DNA of 64,000 nucleotides, taken from contig NZ_QLTK01000017.1 in assembly GCF_003269035.1 (NCBI RefSeq), forward strand, positions 62,001 to 126,000, given 5' to 3'. Below, piece after piece: positions 37,409 through 46,516 of the stretch; position 1 is the first letter of the stretch; each line of letters starts with the position of its first letter. This DNA comes from Paraburkholderia bryophila. Its GTDB lineage: Bacteria; Pseudomonadota; Gammaproteobacteria; Burkholderiales; Burkholderiaceae. Made by a program: the position numbers and the translations under genes. The notes beneath the pieces were generated by a model. That model ran no database searches and was not told where the DNA came from. It saw only the letters and a program-made list of their open reading frames with translations.

Positions 37409-38407
37409 TTATTTCGCCGCAAGCGCCGCCGTGGCTAGGGGGTTCTGCCAGACGGCGTCTTTTACGGCGATTTTCTGCGGAATCAGGTGAGCGCCGTAGA
37501 AGGCGTCCGCGACGCCTTGCTGGGAGCGCGCGATGTCGTCGGTCACGGCCGTGGTGCCGTACGGATAGCGGCGCACCCACGTTTCGACCAGTTTCGGATC
37601 GAGGCCGACCTTCGGCGCGATCAGCGCGGCGGTTTCCACAGGATGCGCGTTGACCCACAGGCCGGCCGTGCGCAATTGCCCAAGAATCGCGCCGACTACC
37701 TCGGGATGCTGCCGGGCGAAGTCGCGGGTGGCTTCGTAGAAGTTATAAGGGCCGTTGAGACCCGTATAGTCCGCCAGGGTGCGTGCTTTCAAGGCCTGCT
37801 GCGCGGACGCATAGTACGGGTCCCAGATCACCCAGGCATCGACGCTGCCGCTTTCGAACGCCGCGCGCGCGTCGGCGGGGGCGAGGTAGACCGGACGCAC
37901 GTCCTCGTAACGCAGGCCGGCTTTTTTCAGCGCTTCGAGCAGCAGATAGTTCGAGCTCGATCCTTTCTGCAGCGCGACCCGTTTGCCTTTGAGATCGGCG
38001 ACGTTGCGCAGCGTCGAGTCGCTCTTCACCAGAATCGCTTCCGCGTGCTCGCCGGACGGTTCCGCGCCCACATAAACGAAGTTCACGCCACCGGCCTGCG
38101 CGAACACCGGCGGCGGCGCGCCGGTGTAGCCGAAGTCGACGCTGTTCGCGTTCAACGCTTCGAGCAGTTGCGGTCCCGCCGGGAATTCGAACCACTTGAT
38201 GCTGTAGCCGAGCGGCTTGAGCCGCTCGTCGAGCGAGCCTTGGGCTTTCAGTATCGCGAGCAGGCCGGACTTCTGGTAGCCGATGCGCAGGACTCTGGCG
38301 GTGTCGCTGCCGCCCGATTGCGCGCTGGCGTCGACGGTGGCGAAGGTGGCGATGGCCGTGAGCAAGGCGGCGGCGACGTGAAACTGAAAACGGGCGTGAC
38401 GGGTCAT
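37409..38407 (-). CDS. Aliphatic sulfonate ABC transporter substrate-binding protein (SsuA-like)
   Basis: Periplasmic binding protein of 332 aa. The start at 38407 is favoured by GGAG nine bases upstream and gives a signal peptide (MTRHARFQFHVAAALLTAIA...DASAQ). The mature protein begins VLRIGYQKSGLLAILKAQGSLDERL and has FPAGPQLLEALNANSVDFGYTGAPPPVFAQA, then KGKRVALQKGSSSNYLLLEAL. These match SsuA-type proteins that bind alkanesulfonates or taurine. No permease, ATPase or desulfonating monooxygenase follows, so it is an orphan. It lies between the monooxygenase operon and the MerR gene. Confidence 0.88.
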   Translation of the reverse strand: MTRHARFQFHVAAALLTAIATFATVDASAQSGGSDTARVLRIGYQKSGLLAILKAQGSLDERLKPLGYSIKWFEFPAGPQLLEALNANSVDFGYTGAPPPVFAQAGGVNFVYVGAEPSGEHAEAILVKSDSTLRNVADLKGKRVALQKGSSSNYLLLEALKKAGLRYEDVRPVYLAPADARAAFESGSVDAWVIWDPYYASAQQALKARTLADYTGLNGPYNFYEATRDFARQHPEVVGAILGQLRTAGLWVNAHPVETAALIAPKVGLDPKLVETWVRRYPYGTTAVTDDIARSQQGVADAFYGAHLIPQKIAVKDAVWQNPLATAALAAK

Positions 38408-38651
38408 GCGGGGAATCTCCATGGCGTGCGAGTGTGATTTCGCCGGCCGTGCTTCGTCGGCGTGGTCCGCGCGCACGCGAGTCATGTGACAGGAGGTGAC
38501 GTGACCTTGCATGGACGCGCAAACGCCGGGAAACCCGTCGCGGCGACGTTCATGGATCGTCGCATGGACGTGGCGCCCTACCAACGAAGCAATGGAGATT
38601 TGAATATGACGGGTGAGGGCAGCGAGAGCGCAGGCCGCGTGAGGCGCGCGG

Positions 38652-39518
38652 CTACTTTTTCGGCTTGTCCGCTCTCGCCACGTTGCGCTCCGCCGCGGCG
38701 CCGTCGGCGGAATGGCCCAGTTTCTTTTCCATGATCGCCGCGACGCGGTCGCCCAGGTAGTCGCCGGAGGCTTCTTCGAGCGCGCGGTTCATTTCGCTTT
38801 CCACCAGCACCATGGCGAGCGGCCGCACGCGCCAGATCGCGTCGACCAGGGCGGGCACGTCGGCGGGCGGCGGCAGCGCGTCGGCGTCGTAGCGATCCAG
38901 TTGATGGACGACGAGATCCACCAGCGCCTTGGCGACCGCCTGAAAATGCGGCCGGGCGATGCCGACGGCGTCGAGCAGATCGGCGAGCGGAATGCCTTCC
39001 TTCGCCATGGTGGCGCCGGCGGCCAGCGCCGTGGGGTTGCCCGACACGAACGAGAGGCCGTGGCGCTCCAGCAGCCCGAGCTCGACCGCCTTACCGAGCG
39101 CGCTCGGCGTGGCTTTGTCGCCGAACATTTGCAGCAATTCGATCAGCGAGTATTTCTTCGGACGCTCACGCGACCAGCGCCCGCCGATGGCGGTTTCCAG
39201 ACCGAGGATCGAACGCAGATCGTGGCCCTCGTCGACCGCCATGATCAGGTCCTGAATGTTCGCGAGCGTATAGCCGCGCGTGAGCAGGTGATTGATCAGC
39301 TTCAGACGCGACACGTGGGTGTCGTCGTACACGCCGACCCGGCCGCGTTTTTCCGGCGGCGCGAGCAGGCCCCGATCCTGATACGCGCGCACGTTGCGCA
39401 CGGTGGTGTCGGTGACGCGCGCGAGTTCGTCGACGGTGTATTCGTTGCGCGGCGCTGGGCTGGCCGCGACGTTGGTGTCGGCGGACGAGGGCGGGACGGA
39501 GGGCGGCGTGTTGGGCAT
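38652..39518 (-). CDS. MerR-family transcriptional regulator with long effector domain
   Basis: Regulator of 288 aa. After a ~25-residue flexible start, the MerR DNA-binding region reads EYTVDELARVTDTTVRNVRAYQDRGLLAPPEKRGRVGVYDDTHVSRL. A domain of about 200 residues follows, ending AAIMEKKLGHSADG. This is far longer than metal-sensing MerR proteins and has no clear Cys metal site. A hydrophobic ligand is possible. It lies upstream of the sulfonate-binding protein and the monooxygenase operon on the same strand and may control one of them; this is inference. Confidence 0.88.
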   Translation of the reverse strand: MPNTPPSVPPSSADTNVAASPAPRNEYTVDELARVTDTTVRNVRAYQDRGLLAPPEKRGRVGVYDDTHVSRLKLINHLLTRGYTLANIQDLIMAVDEGHDLRSILGLETAIGGRWSRERPKKYSLIELLQMFGDKATPSALGKAVELGLLERHGLSFVSGNPTALAAGATMAKEGIPLADLLDAVGIARPHFQAVAKALVDLVVHQLDRYDADALPPPADVPALVDAIWRVRPLAMVLVESEMNRALEEASGDYLGDRVAAIMEKKLGHSADGAAAERNVARADKPKK

Positions 39519-39632
39519 GGGCGGATTTTAACGCGGCCGTCGGCGCGACCGCCAGCGCGGCGGTGCGTCACGACCTGTCATGAGGTGTCGCTGCGTGTGA
39601 TGGAACCAGGCGTCGCACGCCTACGGCAAGGG

Positions 39633-40742
39633 CTATTCCAGGTAGGATCGAATCAGTTTTTTATTGGCGTCGGCGTAGTCGTAGCAATTCGATCGTAAAT
39701 CGAGCGCCGTTGCGAACATGATCGTTTCGCACCACCAGCCGTTGTATCTGACTTCGGCGTTTTCATGGGTGGCGCTCAGCATGTGGCCGAATTCGTGGGC
39801 GAGAATTTGATGGCTGCGGGAACTGGCAAAGCCGTAGTTGCCGCCCTGGTGCGCGAGACCGGCGGTGCTGCTATTCATTCTGTTTGCCGTGAACAGCAGG
39901 AATTTGTTGTCGAAGTCGAATGGGTCTTGCGGGAACTGGGTCCGCACTCGTGCCGTCCATTGACGAAGTTTCTCGTTGGCGTCGCCGCCCGCATAAGCAA
40001 AGTCGGTTATACCGGGAAGGTCTTTGTGGATATCGACCGTCATGGTGCGCCCAACGGGCAGCAAGGCTTCAATCAGGCCAATCCACCAGCTCAGGTGATC
40101 GTTAAGTGCGACGTTTTTTGCGTCGTCGTGAATGAAGATGGAAAAAATCAGTTCACGGGTATCGCGACTTTCGGCCTTGGCCTTGCGACGTTCGACAGTG
40201 GTCGATTCCCGTGGTCCTTCGCTCGGCGTAAGCACGATATGGTCAATGTTTTCACTCGTGTCCTGCGGGGTAAGAACGCGTATCTCGGGGTTGGGCTGTT
40301 GGGCGGTGTAGGAGATGTTGTAGGCGTTGGCGTGGGGCGCCGCGTTGACGAAAATATCCAGGCGGTCGGCGTAGCGGGTAAAAATCGCCGGATAGCCGTC
40401 GACCTTGCCGCGGTACAGCGCGGCCGCGCCGTCGTTCGAATAAACCAGCTTGACCGGCATGCGCGTGTCGACGTGGATGATCGCAGCGGCGCGCATCGCG
40501 TCGGCACGCGCGGCGTCCTGAGGCGGCAGGTCGCCGCGTAACCCGGTCGGCAATCCGCGAGCGACTGCGGCGTCGAAGTGCATGATCGTGGAGGCGACGC
40601 TGCTTCCCGCCGCAGTCAGCAGGCACAGCAGCAGGCATACCCGCAACCAGGTCGCGCGAGCCGCTGCGAAGCGTGAACGAGGTGCGTCGACGCTGCACGT
40701 CGAGCGCATCGGGTATGGAGATGAAACGGCGAGATGGTGCAT
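39633..40742 (-). CDS. Putative secreted zinc metalloprotease (HExxHxxxxxH)
   Basis: Protein of 369 aa with an N-terminal hydrophobic signal (TWLRVCLLLCLLTAAGSSVAS at about residues 31-51), indicating export. The segment ILAHEFGHMLSATHE at about 314-327 gives H316, E317, H320 and H326. This is the metzincin zinc pattern except that Ser replaces the usual Gly before the third His. An IMFATA segment downstream could serve as Met-turn. AGGAG six bases before the ATG supports the start. The region 55-300 does not match a family I can name. Substrate and role are unknown. Confidence 0.75.
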   Translation of the reverse strand: MHHLAVSSPYPMRSTCSVDAPRSRFAAARATWLRVCLLLCLLTAAGSSVASTIMHFDAAVARGLPTGLRGDLPPQDAARADAMRAAAIIHVDTRMPVKLVYSNDGAAALYRGKVDGYPAIFTRYADRLDIFVNAAPHANAYNISYTAQQPNPEIRVLTPQDTSENIDHIVLTPSEGPRESTTVERRKAKAESRDTRELIFSIFIHDDAKNVALNDHLSWWIGLIEALLPVGRTMTVDIHKDLPGITDFAYAGGDANEKLRQWTARVRTQFPQDPFDFDNKFLLFTANRMNSSTAGLAHQGGNYGFASSRSHQILAHEFGHMLSATHENAEVRYNGWWCETIMFATALDLRSNCYDYADANKKLIRSYLE

Positions 40743-40888
40743 GGCGCGCTCCTGAACGTCGAGGTCACGTCGACTCCTTCGAACTGGAAATCGACCCTCT
40801 CGCGCGCCGCTTTTCGCCGGCGCCGCGAGTCACCTCAAAATTAGGCGTAGCGATCCAATGCGTCCAGAGACAAGGCGACGCAAGCGGT

Positions 40889-41491
40889 TCAGGTAGGCGC
40901 CTGCGCGACGTCGTCCGGTGCCGTGGCATCGCCCACGCCGAGCTTGCGCTGCATCAGCGTCGTATCGAGCCAGCGGCCATGCTTGAAGCCGACCGCCTTC
41001 AACGTGCCGGTCAATTCGAAGCCCAACTGCGTATGCAGCGACAGCGAACCGCCGCTGCCGCCGTCCGCGATCACGGCGACCATCTGACGCCACGGTCCGG
41101 TTTCGCAGCGCGCAATCAACGCTTCGAGCAGGATGCGTCCGAGGCCGCGGCCGCGATACGCGTCGTTCACATAGATTGAATCTTCGATCGTGTTGCGATA
41201 CGCGGCGCGCGGCCGGTAAGGCGTCGCGTAGCAATAGCCGGCGATTTCGCCGTCGACCTCGGCAACCATGTAGGGCAGCCCATGGCTGCGCACCGACGCG
41301 AGCCGCCCGCGCAGATCGTCGACGGAAGGCGGGGTTTCTTCGAACGAGGCGACGCCGGTCAGCACGTGGTGCGCGTAGATCGCCTGGATCGCGGGCAGAT
41401 CGGCTTCGCCGGCGTCGCGAATCAGCGGTACGTTCAGCGGCGAGGCGGCGGTGGCATCGGGTGCGGCGGGCGCGGGGCGGGTGGTGCTCAT
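40889..41491 (-). CDS. GNAT acetyltransferase, phosphinothricin N-acetyltransferase type
   Basis: Protein of 200 aa. The GNAT core starts at about residue 22: IRDAGEADLPAIQAIYAHHVLTGVASFEETPPS, YMVAEVDGEIAGYCYATPYRPR, and the acetyl-CoA loop VNDAYRGRGLGRILLEALI. GFKHGRWLDTTLMQR closes the family pattern shared with PAT/Bar and methionine-sulfoximine acetyltransferases. It probably acetylates such glutamine-synthetase inhibitors or related amino acids. AGGAACACGT precedes the ATG. It stands alone. Confidence 0.9.
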   Translation of the reverse strand: MSTTRPAPAAPDATAASPLNVPLIRDAGEADLPAIQAIYAHHVLTGVASFEETPPSVDDLRGRLASVRSHGLPYMVAEVDGEIAGYCYATPYRPRAAYRNTIEDSIYVNDAYRGRGLGRILLEALIARCETGPWRQMVAVIADGGSGGSLSLHTQLGFELTGTLKAVGFKHGRWLDTTLMQRKLGVGDATAPDDVAQAPT

Positions 41492-41610
41492 ACGTGTTCC
41501 TGTCGTGGCCGGTTGGAATGCATACGTTTGACTATGCCCGTCGCGCGCGCGGATTTGAAGCGGGTCAAAAATCGCTTACACATATGGCCGCTATTCGCGC
41601 GGCGAAAACA

Positions 41611-41832
41611 TTAGTTGTGCGAGTACGTGTCAGGCTGTTTCACGTAGCCGCGGTGACGCTTTTGATGTCGAGCCTTGTGCGTCGGACTGGTGTTGGATTG
41701 CGCGGCGGCGCCATGCTCATTGCCGGACGGGAGCGAGCTCTGACCTTCGCCGAAGCGGAAGGTTTGCGAGGTTTGGGCGTACGCGCCGGCGGACAGCGTC
41801 AACGCGGCGACGAGACAAAGCGACAGTTTCAT
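41611..41832 (-). CDS. Small exported protein of unknown function
   Basis: Protein of 73 aa. GAAGGAGGATTC directly precedes the ATG at 41832, an excellent ribosome binding site. A clear signal peptide MKLSLCLVAALTLSAGAYAQ is followed by about 53 hydrophilic residues (TSQTFRFGEGQSSLPSG, then His/Lys-rich HKARHQKRHRGYVKQ). No family is recognised. It is probably periplasmic. It lies between the PAT gene and the RpiR gene. Confidence 0.7.
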   Translation of the reverse strand: MKLSLCLVAALTLSAGAYAQTSQTFRFGEGQSSLPSGNEHGAAAQSNTSPTHKARHQKRHRGYVKQPDTYSHN

Positions 41833-41928
41833 GAATCCTCCTTCGGAACGAAGCCGCAGAGGATACCCGGTTTGCAGCGGACCGTGCAGCATGCGCCGAT
41901 GCGCCCGCACGCCGGTGCGCCGCAGGCT

Positions 41929-42822
41929 TCAAAGATCGAACTGGTCGAATTCGCTTTGCAGTTCGCGGTTTCGGGCCACGCGTTCGTCGATATCCGCCCC
42001 GAGCCGTTCGACGAGCGCCGAGAGCAGCAGATTGAACAGGCAGGTGAGCGGCGCGAGCGAATCCCAGAATTGACCGACATCGGTTTTCACCTGCAGCAGG
42101 TCGCCGTCGAACTCGCGTGCCCACGGACAGTAGATATCGGTGACGAGCGCGAACGGCAAACCGCGTCGCGTGGCCGCTTCGCAATAGCGGCGCGCGACCT
42201 TCGAATAGGCGCGCGTGTCGGTGACGATCAGATACGGCGACTTGAAATCCGAGTTCAGCGAATCGACGTACGAGCCCGACAAGCCGTCGGAATAGAACAC
42301 GCGCGGGCGAAGATATTCGAGGTAGCTGTAGAACGCGTTGCTGATACCGCGGGTGGACTGAATGCCGAGAATGTAGACGGCGTCCGCGGTGGCGATGCGA
42401 TCGGCGACACGCGCGAAGGCGGGTGACTGCGCGAGCTGGTAGACATGCTGGATCGCGCCGACTTCGAGTTCGAGCGAATGGGCGAGCGCGGCGTTCGGTG
42501 CGGCAAGGCCGCCCGCGTGCGGCGCGGCTTCGCCGGGTTGCCCGGCGCCGCGGCGGAACGCGTCGAGCCGGTCGGTGATCAGCCACGGACGCTCCTGCGC
42601 GCCGCGCAGTTCACGTTTCAGATCGTCCAGGTTCTGATAGCCGACGCTGCGCAAAAAACGTCCCACCGAAATGCCGCTGGTGCCGGCTTGCTGGGCGATC
42701 TGGTCGGCGGTTTCGAGACCGAGCCGGTCGAGATTGGCCAGCATGTAGCTGGCGACGCGTTTGGAGGTCGGCGTGAGTTCGGCAAAGCGGGCTTCGACAG
42801 TTTGGGTAAAAGCGGTCGGCAT
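41929..42822 (-). CDS. MurR/RpiR-family transcriptional regulator
   Basis: Regulator of 297 aa. The N-terminal RpiR helix-turn-helix domain reads FAELTPTSKRVASYMLANLDRLGLETADQIAQQAGTS and GRFLRSVGYQNLDDLKREL. A SIS sugar-phosphate-binding domain follows at about 120-260 (ADAVYILGIQSTRGISNAF, SPYLIVTDTRAYSK, GLPFALVTDIYCPWA). The effector would normally be a phosphosugar. No sugar gene is adjacent, so the target is unclear. The ATG at 42822 gives the family length. It is on the same strand as EamA, 99 bases downstream of it. Confidence 0.88.
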   Translation of the reverse strand: MPTAFTQTVEARFAELTPTSKRVASYMLANLDRLGLETADQIAQQAGTSGISVGRFLRSVGYQNLDDLKRELRGAQERPWLITDRLDAFRRGAGQPGEAAPHAGGLAAPNAALAHSLELEVGAIQHVYQLAQSPAFARVADRIATADAVYILGIQSTRGISNAFYSYLEYLRPRVFYSDGLSGSYVDSLNSDFKSPYLIVTDTRAYSKVARRYCEAATRRGLPFALVTDIYCPWAREFDGDLLQVKTDVGQFWDSLAPLTCLFNLLLSALVERLGADIDERVARNRELQSEFDQFDL

Positions 42823-42921
42823 CTTGATTGCGGCGCAAGGCGGTGGTGGAACGGTCGTCGGGATGATGACACAGTCGACCGGCCGGCGGCATCGCATTGC
42901 GTCGATTCGCGCGGGCTCCGG

Positions 42922-43809
42922 TCAGACTGCCGGCCGCGCCGGCGCGGCGCGCGCGAAGCGCCGCGCGCCCGCCACGCAGGCCACCACCACGACGGTGACG
43001 AGGATCATCGCGAGCGGCACCTCTTCATGCAGCAGCAGGCCGGCCAGCAGCAGGCCGAAGAACGGCTGCAGCAGTTGCAACTGACCGACGCCGGCAATGC
43101 CGCCGAGCGCGAGGCCGCGATACCAGAACACGAAACCGATCAGCATGCTGAACAGCGACACGTACGCGAGGCCCCACAGCGCGGCGTGACTGACGCCGTC
43201 GAACGACGCGGGCCGCGTCCACCACGCGAGCGGCAGCATGAGCGGCAACGACAGCACCAGCGCCCATGAGATCACCTGCCAGCCGCCGAGGTGGCGCGAC
43301 AGGCGCGCGCCTTCGGCATAGCCCAGCCCGCAGACGACGATCGCGGCCAGCATCAGCGCATCGCCGACCGGCGACGCGTCGATGCCGTGACGCAACGCGA
43401 ATGCGACCACCGCGCTGCTGCCGAGCGCGGAGAAAACCCAGAACGCCGGCTGCGGGCGCTCGCCGCCGCGCAGCACGCCGAAGATCGCGGTGGCGAGCGG
43501 CAGCAGGCCGACGAACACGACCGCATGCGCCGCATTCACATGACGCAGCGCGAGCGCCGTCAGCAACGGAAAGCCGACCACCACGCCGAGCGCGACGATC
43601 ACCAGCGGAATCAGATCGCGACGTGCCGGGCGGGCCTCGCGGAACACCAGCAATAACAGCAGACCGAGCGTACCGGCAATGGTCGCGCGGGCAACCGTGA
43701 GGAACACCGGGTCGAGACCTTGCACGGCGATGCGCGTGGCCGGCAGCGAGCCGCTGAAAATCAGCACGCCGATCATGCCGCTTAGCCAGCCGTTGGTTGT
43801 CTTGTCCAT
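42922..43809 (-). CDS. EamA/DMT-family transporter
   Basis: Inner-membrane protein of 295 aa with ten hydrophobic segments in two EamA repeats. It starts GWLSGMIGVLIFSGSLPATRIAVQGLDPVFLTVARATIAG and has VNAAHAVVFVGLLPLATAIFGVL. The second repeat ends VGQLQLLQPFFGLLLAGLLLHEEVP. Many such proteins export amino acids or other small metabolites. It is divergent from the MocR regulator at 43925, the common arrangement in which MocR controls the transporter gene; this link is inferred. Confidence 0.9.
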   Translation of the reverse strand: MDKTTNGWLSGMIGVLIFSGSLPATRIAVQGLDPVFLTVARATIAGTLGLLLLLVFREARPARRDLIPLVIVALGVVVGFPLLTALALRHVNAAHAVVFVGLLPLATAIFGVLRGGERPQPAFWVFSALGSSAVVAFALRHGIDASPVGDALMLAAIVVCGLGYAEGARLSRHLGGWQVISWALVLSLPLMLPLAWWTRPASFDGVSHAALWGLAYVSLFSMLIGFVFWYRGLALGGIAGVGQLQLLQPFFGLLLAGLLLHEEVPLAMILVTVVVVACVAGARRFARAAPARPAV

Positions 43810-43881
43810 CGAAAGTGTCCGTGCAAAGGCGAATGAAGCAGATAGCATCCGCTTTTGCGCGGTAAAGGGTAAGCTACGGAT

Positions 43882-43924
43882 CAGTACAATTCGTACAAAC
43901 TGTACTTACTGTGGAGCAGTACAG
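43882..43924. promoter_or_regulatory. MocR-type operator with regularly spaced GTAC cores
   Basis: GTAC occurs at 43884, 43893, 43902 and 43919, that is with spacings of 9, 9 and 17 bases. The block includes CAGTACAATTCGTACAAACT and a later AGCAGTACAG. MocR regulators are known to bind paired direct and inverted repeats at their divergent promoters. Confidence 0.65.
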
Positions 43925-45358
43925 ATGGCGGAAAGCGATAGTCACCGTGCGGCCTCGGCCACGCGTGTCGGCACGGTAATGGGCAGTCTGCGCGAACGCA
44001 TTGCGAGCCGCTCGCTAATGCCGGGCGCGCGCGTGCCGTCGATCCGCGCCATGACGGAGACGCTCGGCGTGTCGAAGTCGACGGTGGTGGAGGCCTACGA
44101 CCGGCTGGTCGCGGAAGGCGCGATCGTCGCGCGGCGCGGCTCGGGGTTTTTCGTGTCGGGTCACGCGCCGCCGCTCGTGCTCGCCGATCTCGGGCCGCGT
44201 CTCGATCGGGAGGTCGATCCGCTGTGGCTCACGCGTCAGTCGCTGCAAGCGGATTCGACAGTGCTGAAACCGGGTTGCGGCTGGATGCCGCCGTCGTGGT
44301 TGCCGGAAGACGGCGTGCGCCGTGCGTTGCGGGCCGTGGCGCGCGATCCGCAGGCGCCGCTGGCCGAATACGCCAGTCCGTATGGGCTGCCGGCGCTGCG
44401 TCAGCAACTGGCGTGGCGGTTCGGACAGCATGGCGTCGAGGCGCCGCCGGAACAGATCGTACTGACCGACAGCGGCACGCACTCGCTCGATCTGGTGTGC
44501 CGGTTCCTGCTCGAACCGGGCGACACCGTGCTGATCGACGACCCGTGCTACTTCAACTTTCAGGCGTTGTTGCGCGCGCATCGGGCGCGGATCGTCGGCG
44601 TGCCCTATACGCCGTCCGGGCCCGATCTGGCGGCGTTCGAGCGGGCGTTGATCGAGCATCGCCCGAGGCTCTACGTGACCAATTCCGCGATCCACAATCC
44701 GACCGGCGCGACGCTGGCGCCGGCCGTTGCGCACCGCTTGCTGAAACTGGCGGGCGAACACGATCTGCTGATCGTCGAGGACGACATCTTCGCCGATTTC
44801 GAAGATGAAGCCGCGCCGCGGCTTGCCGCGTTCGACGGGCTCGCGCGCGTGGTGTCGATCGGCAGTTATTCGAAAACGCTGTCGGCGGCGGCGCGCTGCG
44901 GCTACATCGCCGCGCGCCCCGAATGGGTGGAATCGTTGATCGATCTGAAACTGGCCACGTCGTTCGGCAATGGCCAGCTCAATGCGAGCGTCGTGCACAG
45001 GTTGCTGGTGGACGGCACTTACCGGCGTCATCTGGAATCGATGCGCGCGAAGCTCGCCGATGCGATGGGCGAAACGATCAGGCGGCTCGGTTACGCGGGC
45101 CTCGATATCTGGACCCGGCCACGCGCCGGCATGTTCGTGTGGGCGCGTCTGCCCGATGCGCTGGATGCGGCCGAGATCGCGCGTCATGCGCTGGAAGAGG
45201 GCGTGGTGTTCGCGCCGGGCAATGTGTTCAGTGCGTCGCAATCGTCGGCCGGGTTCCTGCGCTTTAACGTGTCGCAGTGCAATCGTCCGAAGGTCTACGA
45301 GGTATTGCAACGGGCCATGGAAGCAACGGCCGTTGCCAGGCAGCGGGCGCACGCCTGA
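43925..45358 (+). CDS. MocR/PdxR-family regulator (GntR winged helix fused to aminotransferase fold)
   Basis: Regulator of 477 aa. The winged helix at about 15-80 has SLRERIASRSLMPGARVPSIRAMTETLGVSKSTVVEAYDRLVAEG and GSGFFVSG. After a linker, a fold-type I aminotransferase domain has YASPYGLPALRQQLA, NPTGATLAP and the PLP-binding Lys in GSYSKTLSAAARCGY (about residue 317). These proteins sense PLP or amino-group ligands rather than catalyse. The start at 43925 lies just downstream of the GTAC repeat block. It is divergent from the EamA transporter. Confidence 0.92.
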   Translation: MAESDSHRAASATRVGTVMGSLRERIASRSLMPGARVPSIRAMTETLGVSKSTVVEAYDRLVAEGAIVARRGSGFFVSGHAPPLVLADLGPRLDREVDPLWLTRQSLQADSTVLKPGCGWMPPSWLPEDGVRRALRAVARDPQAPLAEYASPYGLPALRQQLAWRFGQHGVEAPPEQIVLTDSGTHSLDLVCRFLLEPGDTVLIDDPCYFNFQALLRAHRARIVGVPYTPSGPDLAAFERALIEHRPRLYVTNSAIHNPTGATLAPAVAHRLLKLAGEHDLLIVEDDIFADFEDEAAPRLAAFDGLARVVSIGSYSKTLSAAARCGYIAARPEWVESLIDLKLATSFGNGQLNASVVHRLLVDGTYRRHLESMRAKLADAMGETIRRLGYAGLDIWTRPRAGMFVWARLPDALDAAEIARHALEEGVVFAPGNVFSASQSSAGFLRFNVSQCNRPKVYEVLQRAMEATAVARQRAHA

Positions 45359-45442
45359 CTCGCGTGCGTGGGTGTGTGTGCGCGCGCCGCGCCGCTGCGC
45401 TGCGTTGTGTTCGCGTCGTTACATTGCTTGCCGTTCAGCAGG

Positions 45443-46516
45443 CTACTTGCATAGCAGAAGCAGACGCTCCTGATCCGTGCAGGTGGCCCGCGGTTTCTGC
45501 ACGGCCTGGGCCGCCGCCGCGTTCATCGCCGCGCTCTTGTTGATGAGACACGCGCGCAAATGCTTCTCGACCGGCGAGTAGTATTTCCATCCGCGCACGA
45601 GGGTGGGCAGTTCGAGCTTCACCTGTTTCCATTTGGGATGCCCGTGCTCCTGCAGATTGTCGAAGTTGGCACACAGCGAATCGGCAAAGCGGTTCAGATT
45701 CACGACGGTGTCGCGCAACCCGTAATCGTAGGTGACGAGAAACGCCTTGACGGTCAGCGTCGGCGTGTCTTCCTTGATCCAGTTCGGGTAGCTCGTCGCG
45801 CGGATCGTCGCGGGGAAATAGGTCTGTTTGGCGCGCGCGGTTTCCGGCGCGGCGGGATCGGCCCGCAGCAGGCGAAGCTGGTTCAGCAACTCGGGATTCA
45901 TGTCGTTGAACAGTTTCGCCGGCTGCCCGACCACGATGATCGCCACGTCCACTTTCTTGACGATCAGCGCGGCCAGCGCATCTTCGTTGCTCAGGTGCTG
46001 GATGTTCTGCTCGGGAATCGCCTGACCGAACATCAGGTGATAGAGCGTGGTGGCCGATTGCGCGGTGCCGCTGCCGAGCAGGCCGACGCTGATGGTTTTG
46101 TCCTTGATGTCGGCGAAGGTTTTCATTGGCGAATCGGCACGCACCACGACGTTAATCTCTTCGTCGTAAAGCGGCATGATGAGGCGCAGCGGCCGGATGG
46201 CAGTGCCGGCGTCGGCATTGCCCGCGTTGGCCATGTCGATGTACGCCTGATACACGTCGGATTGCACCAGCGCGAGCTTTACGCCGGACTCGAAGCGCAT
46301 GCGTTGCACGTTCTCGGCCGAGCCTTTCGAGGCCATCACTTCGAGATCGATGCCGGCCGGCTGCGCGACCCATTTCGACAGATCCTGGCCGATCTGGATA
46401 TACGTGCCGCGTTCCGGACCGGTGACGATCTTGTAGTGCGTCGGCTCCGCGCAAACCAGAGAAGATGCGACCAGCAGCGCCAGCCCCAGCCATCCCGCCA
46501 GAAGTCTCTTCAGCAT
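45443..46516 (-). CDS. TAXI-family TRAP solute-binding protein (orphan)
   Basis: Periplasmic binding protein of 357 aa. Signal peptide MLKRLLAGWLGLALLVASSLVCAEP is followed by the TAXI pattern ITGPERGTYIQIGQDLSKWV-like opening (YKIVTGPERGTY) and ASKGSAENVQRMRFESGVKLALVQSDV. Further on are VNVVVRADSP and GLLGSGTAQSATTLYHLM. TAXI proteins feed fused DctQM permeases, but no permease gene is beside it. Ligands in the family include glutamate and other acids. The C-terminus is Cys-containing and unlike the core. Confidence 0.88.
   Translation of the reverse strand: MLKRLLAGWLGLALLVASSLVCAEPTHYKIVTGPERGTYIQIGQDLSKWVAQPAGIDLEVMASKGSAENVQRMRFESGVKLALVQSDVYQAYIDMANAGNADAGTAIRPLRLIMPLYDEEINVVVRADSPMKTFADIKDKTISVGLLGSGTAQSATTLYHLMFGQAIPEQNIQHLSNEDALAALIVKKVDVAIIVVGQPAKLFNDMNPELLNQLRLLRADPAAPETARAKQTYFPATIRATSYPNWIKEDTPTLTVKAFLVTYDYGLRDTVVNLNRFADSLCANFDNLQEHGHPKWKQVKLELPTLVRGWKYYSPVEKHLRACLINKSAAMNAAAAQAVQKPRATCTDQERLLLLCK

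Noticed and set aside
41611-41910. Longer 99-residue version of the small exported protein
   Set aside because: The internal ATG at 41832 has GAAGGAGG directly upstream and starts a clean signal peptide.
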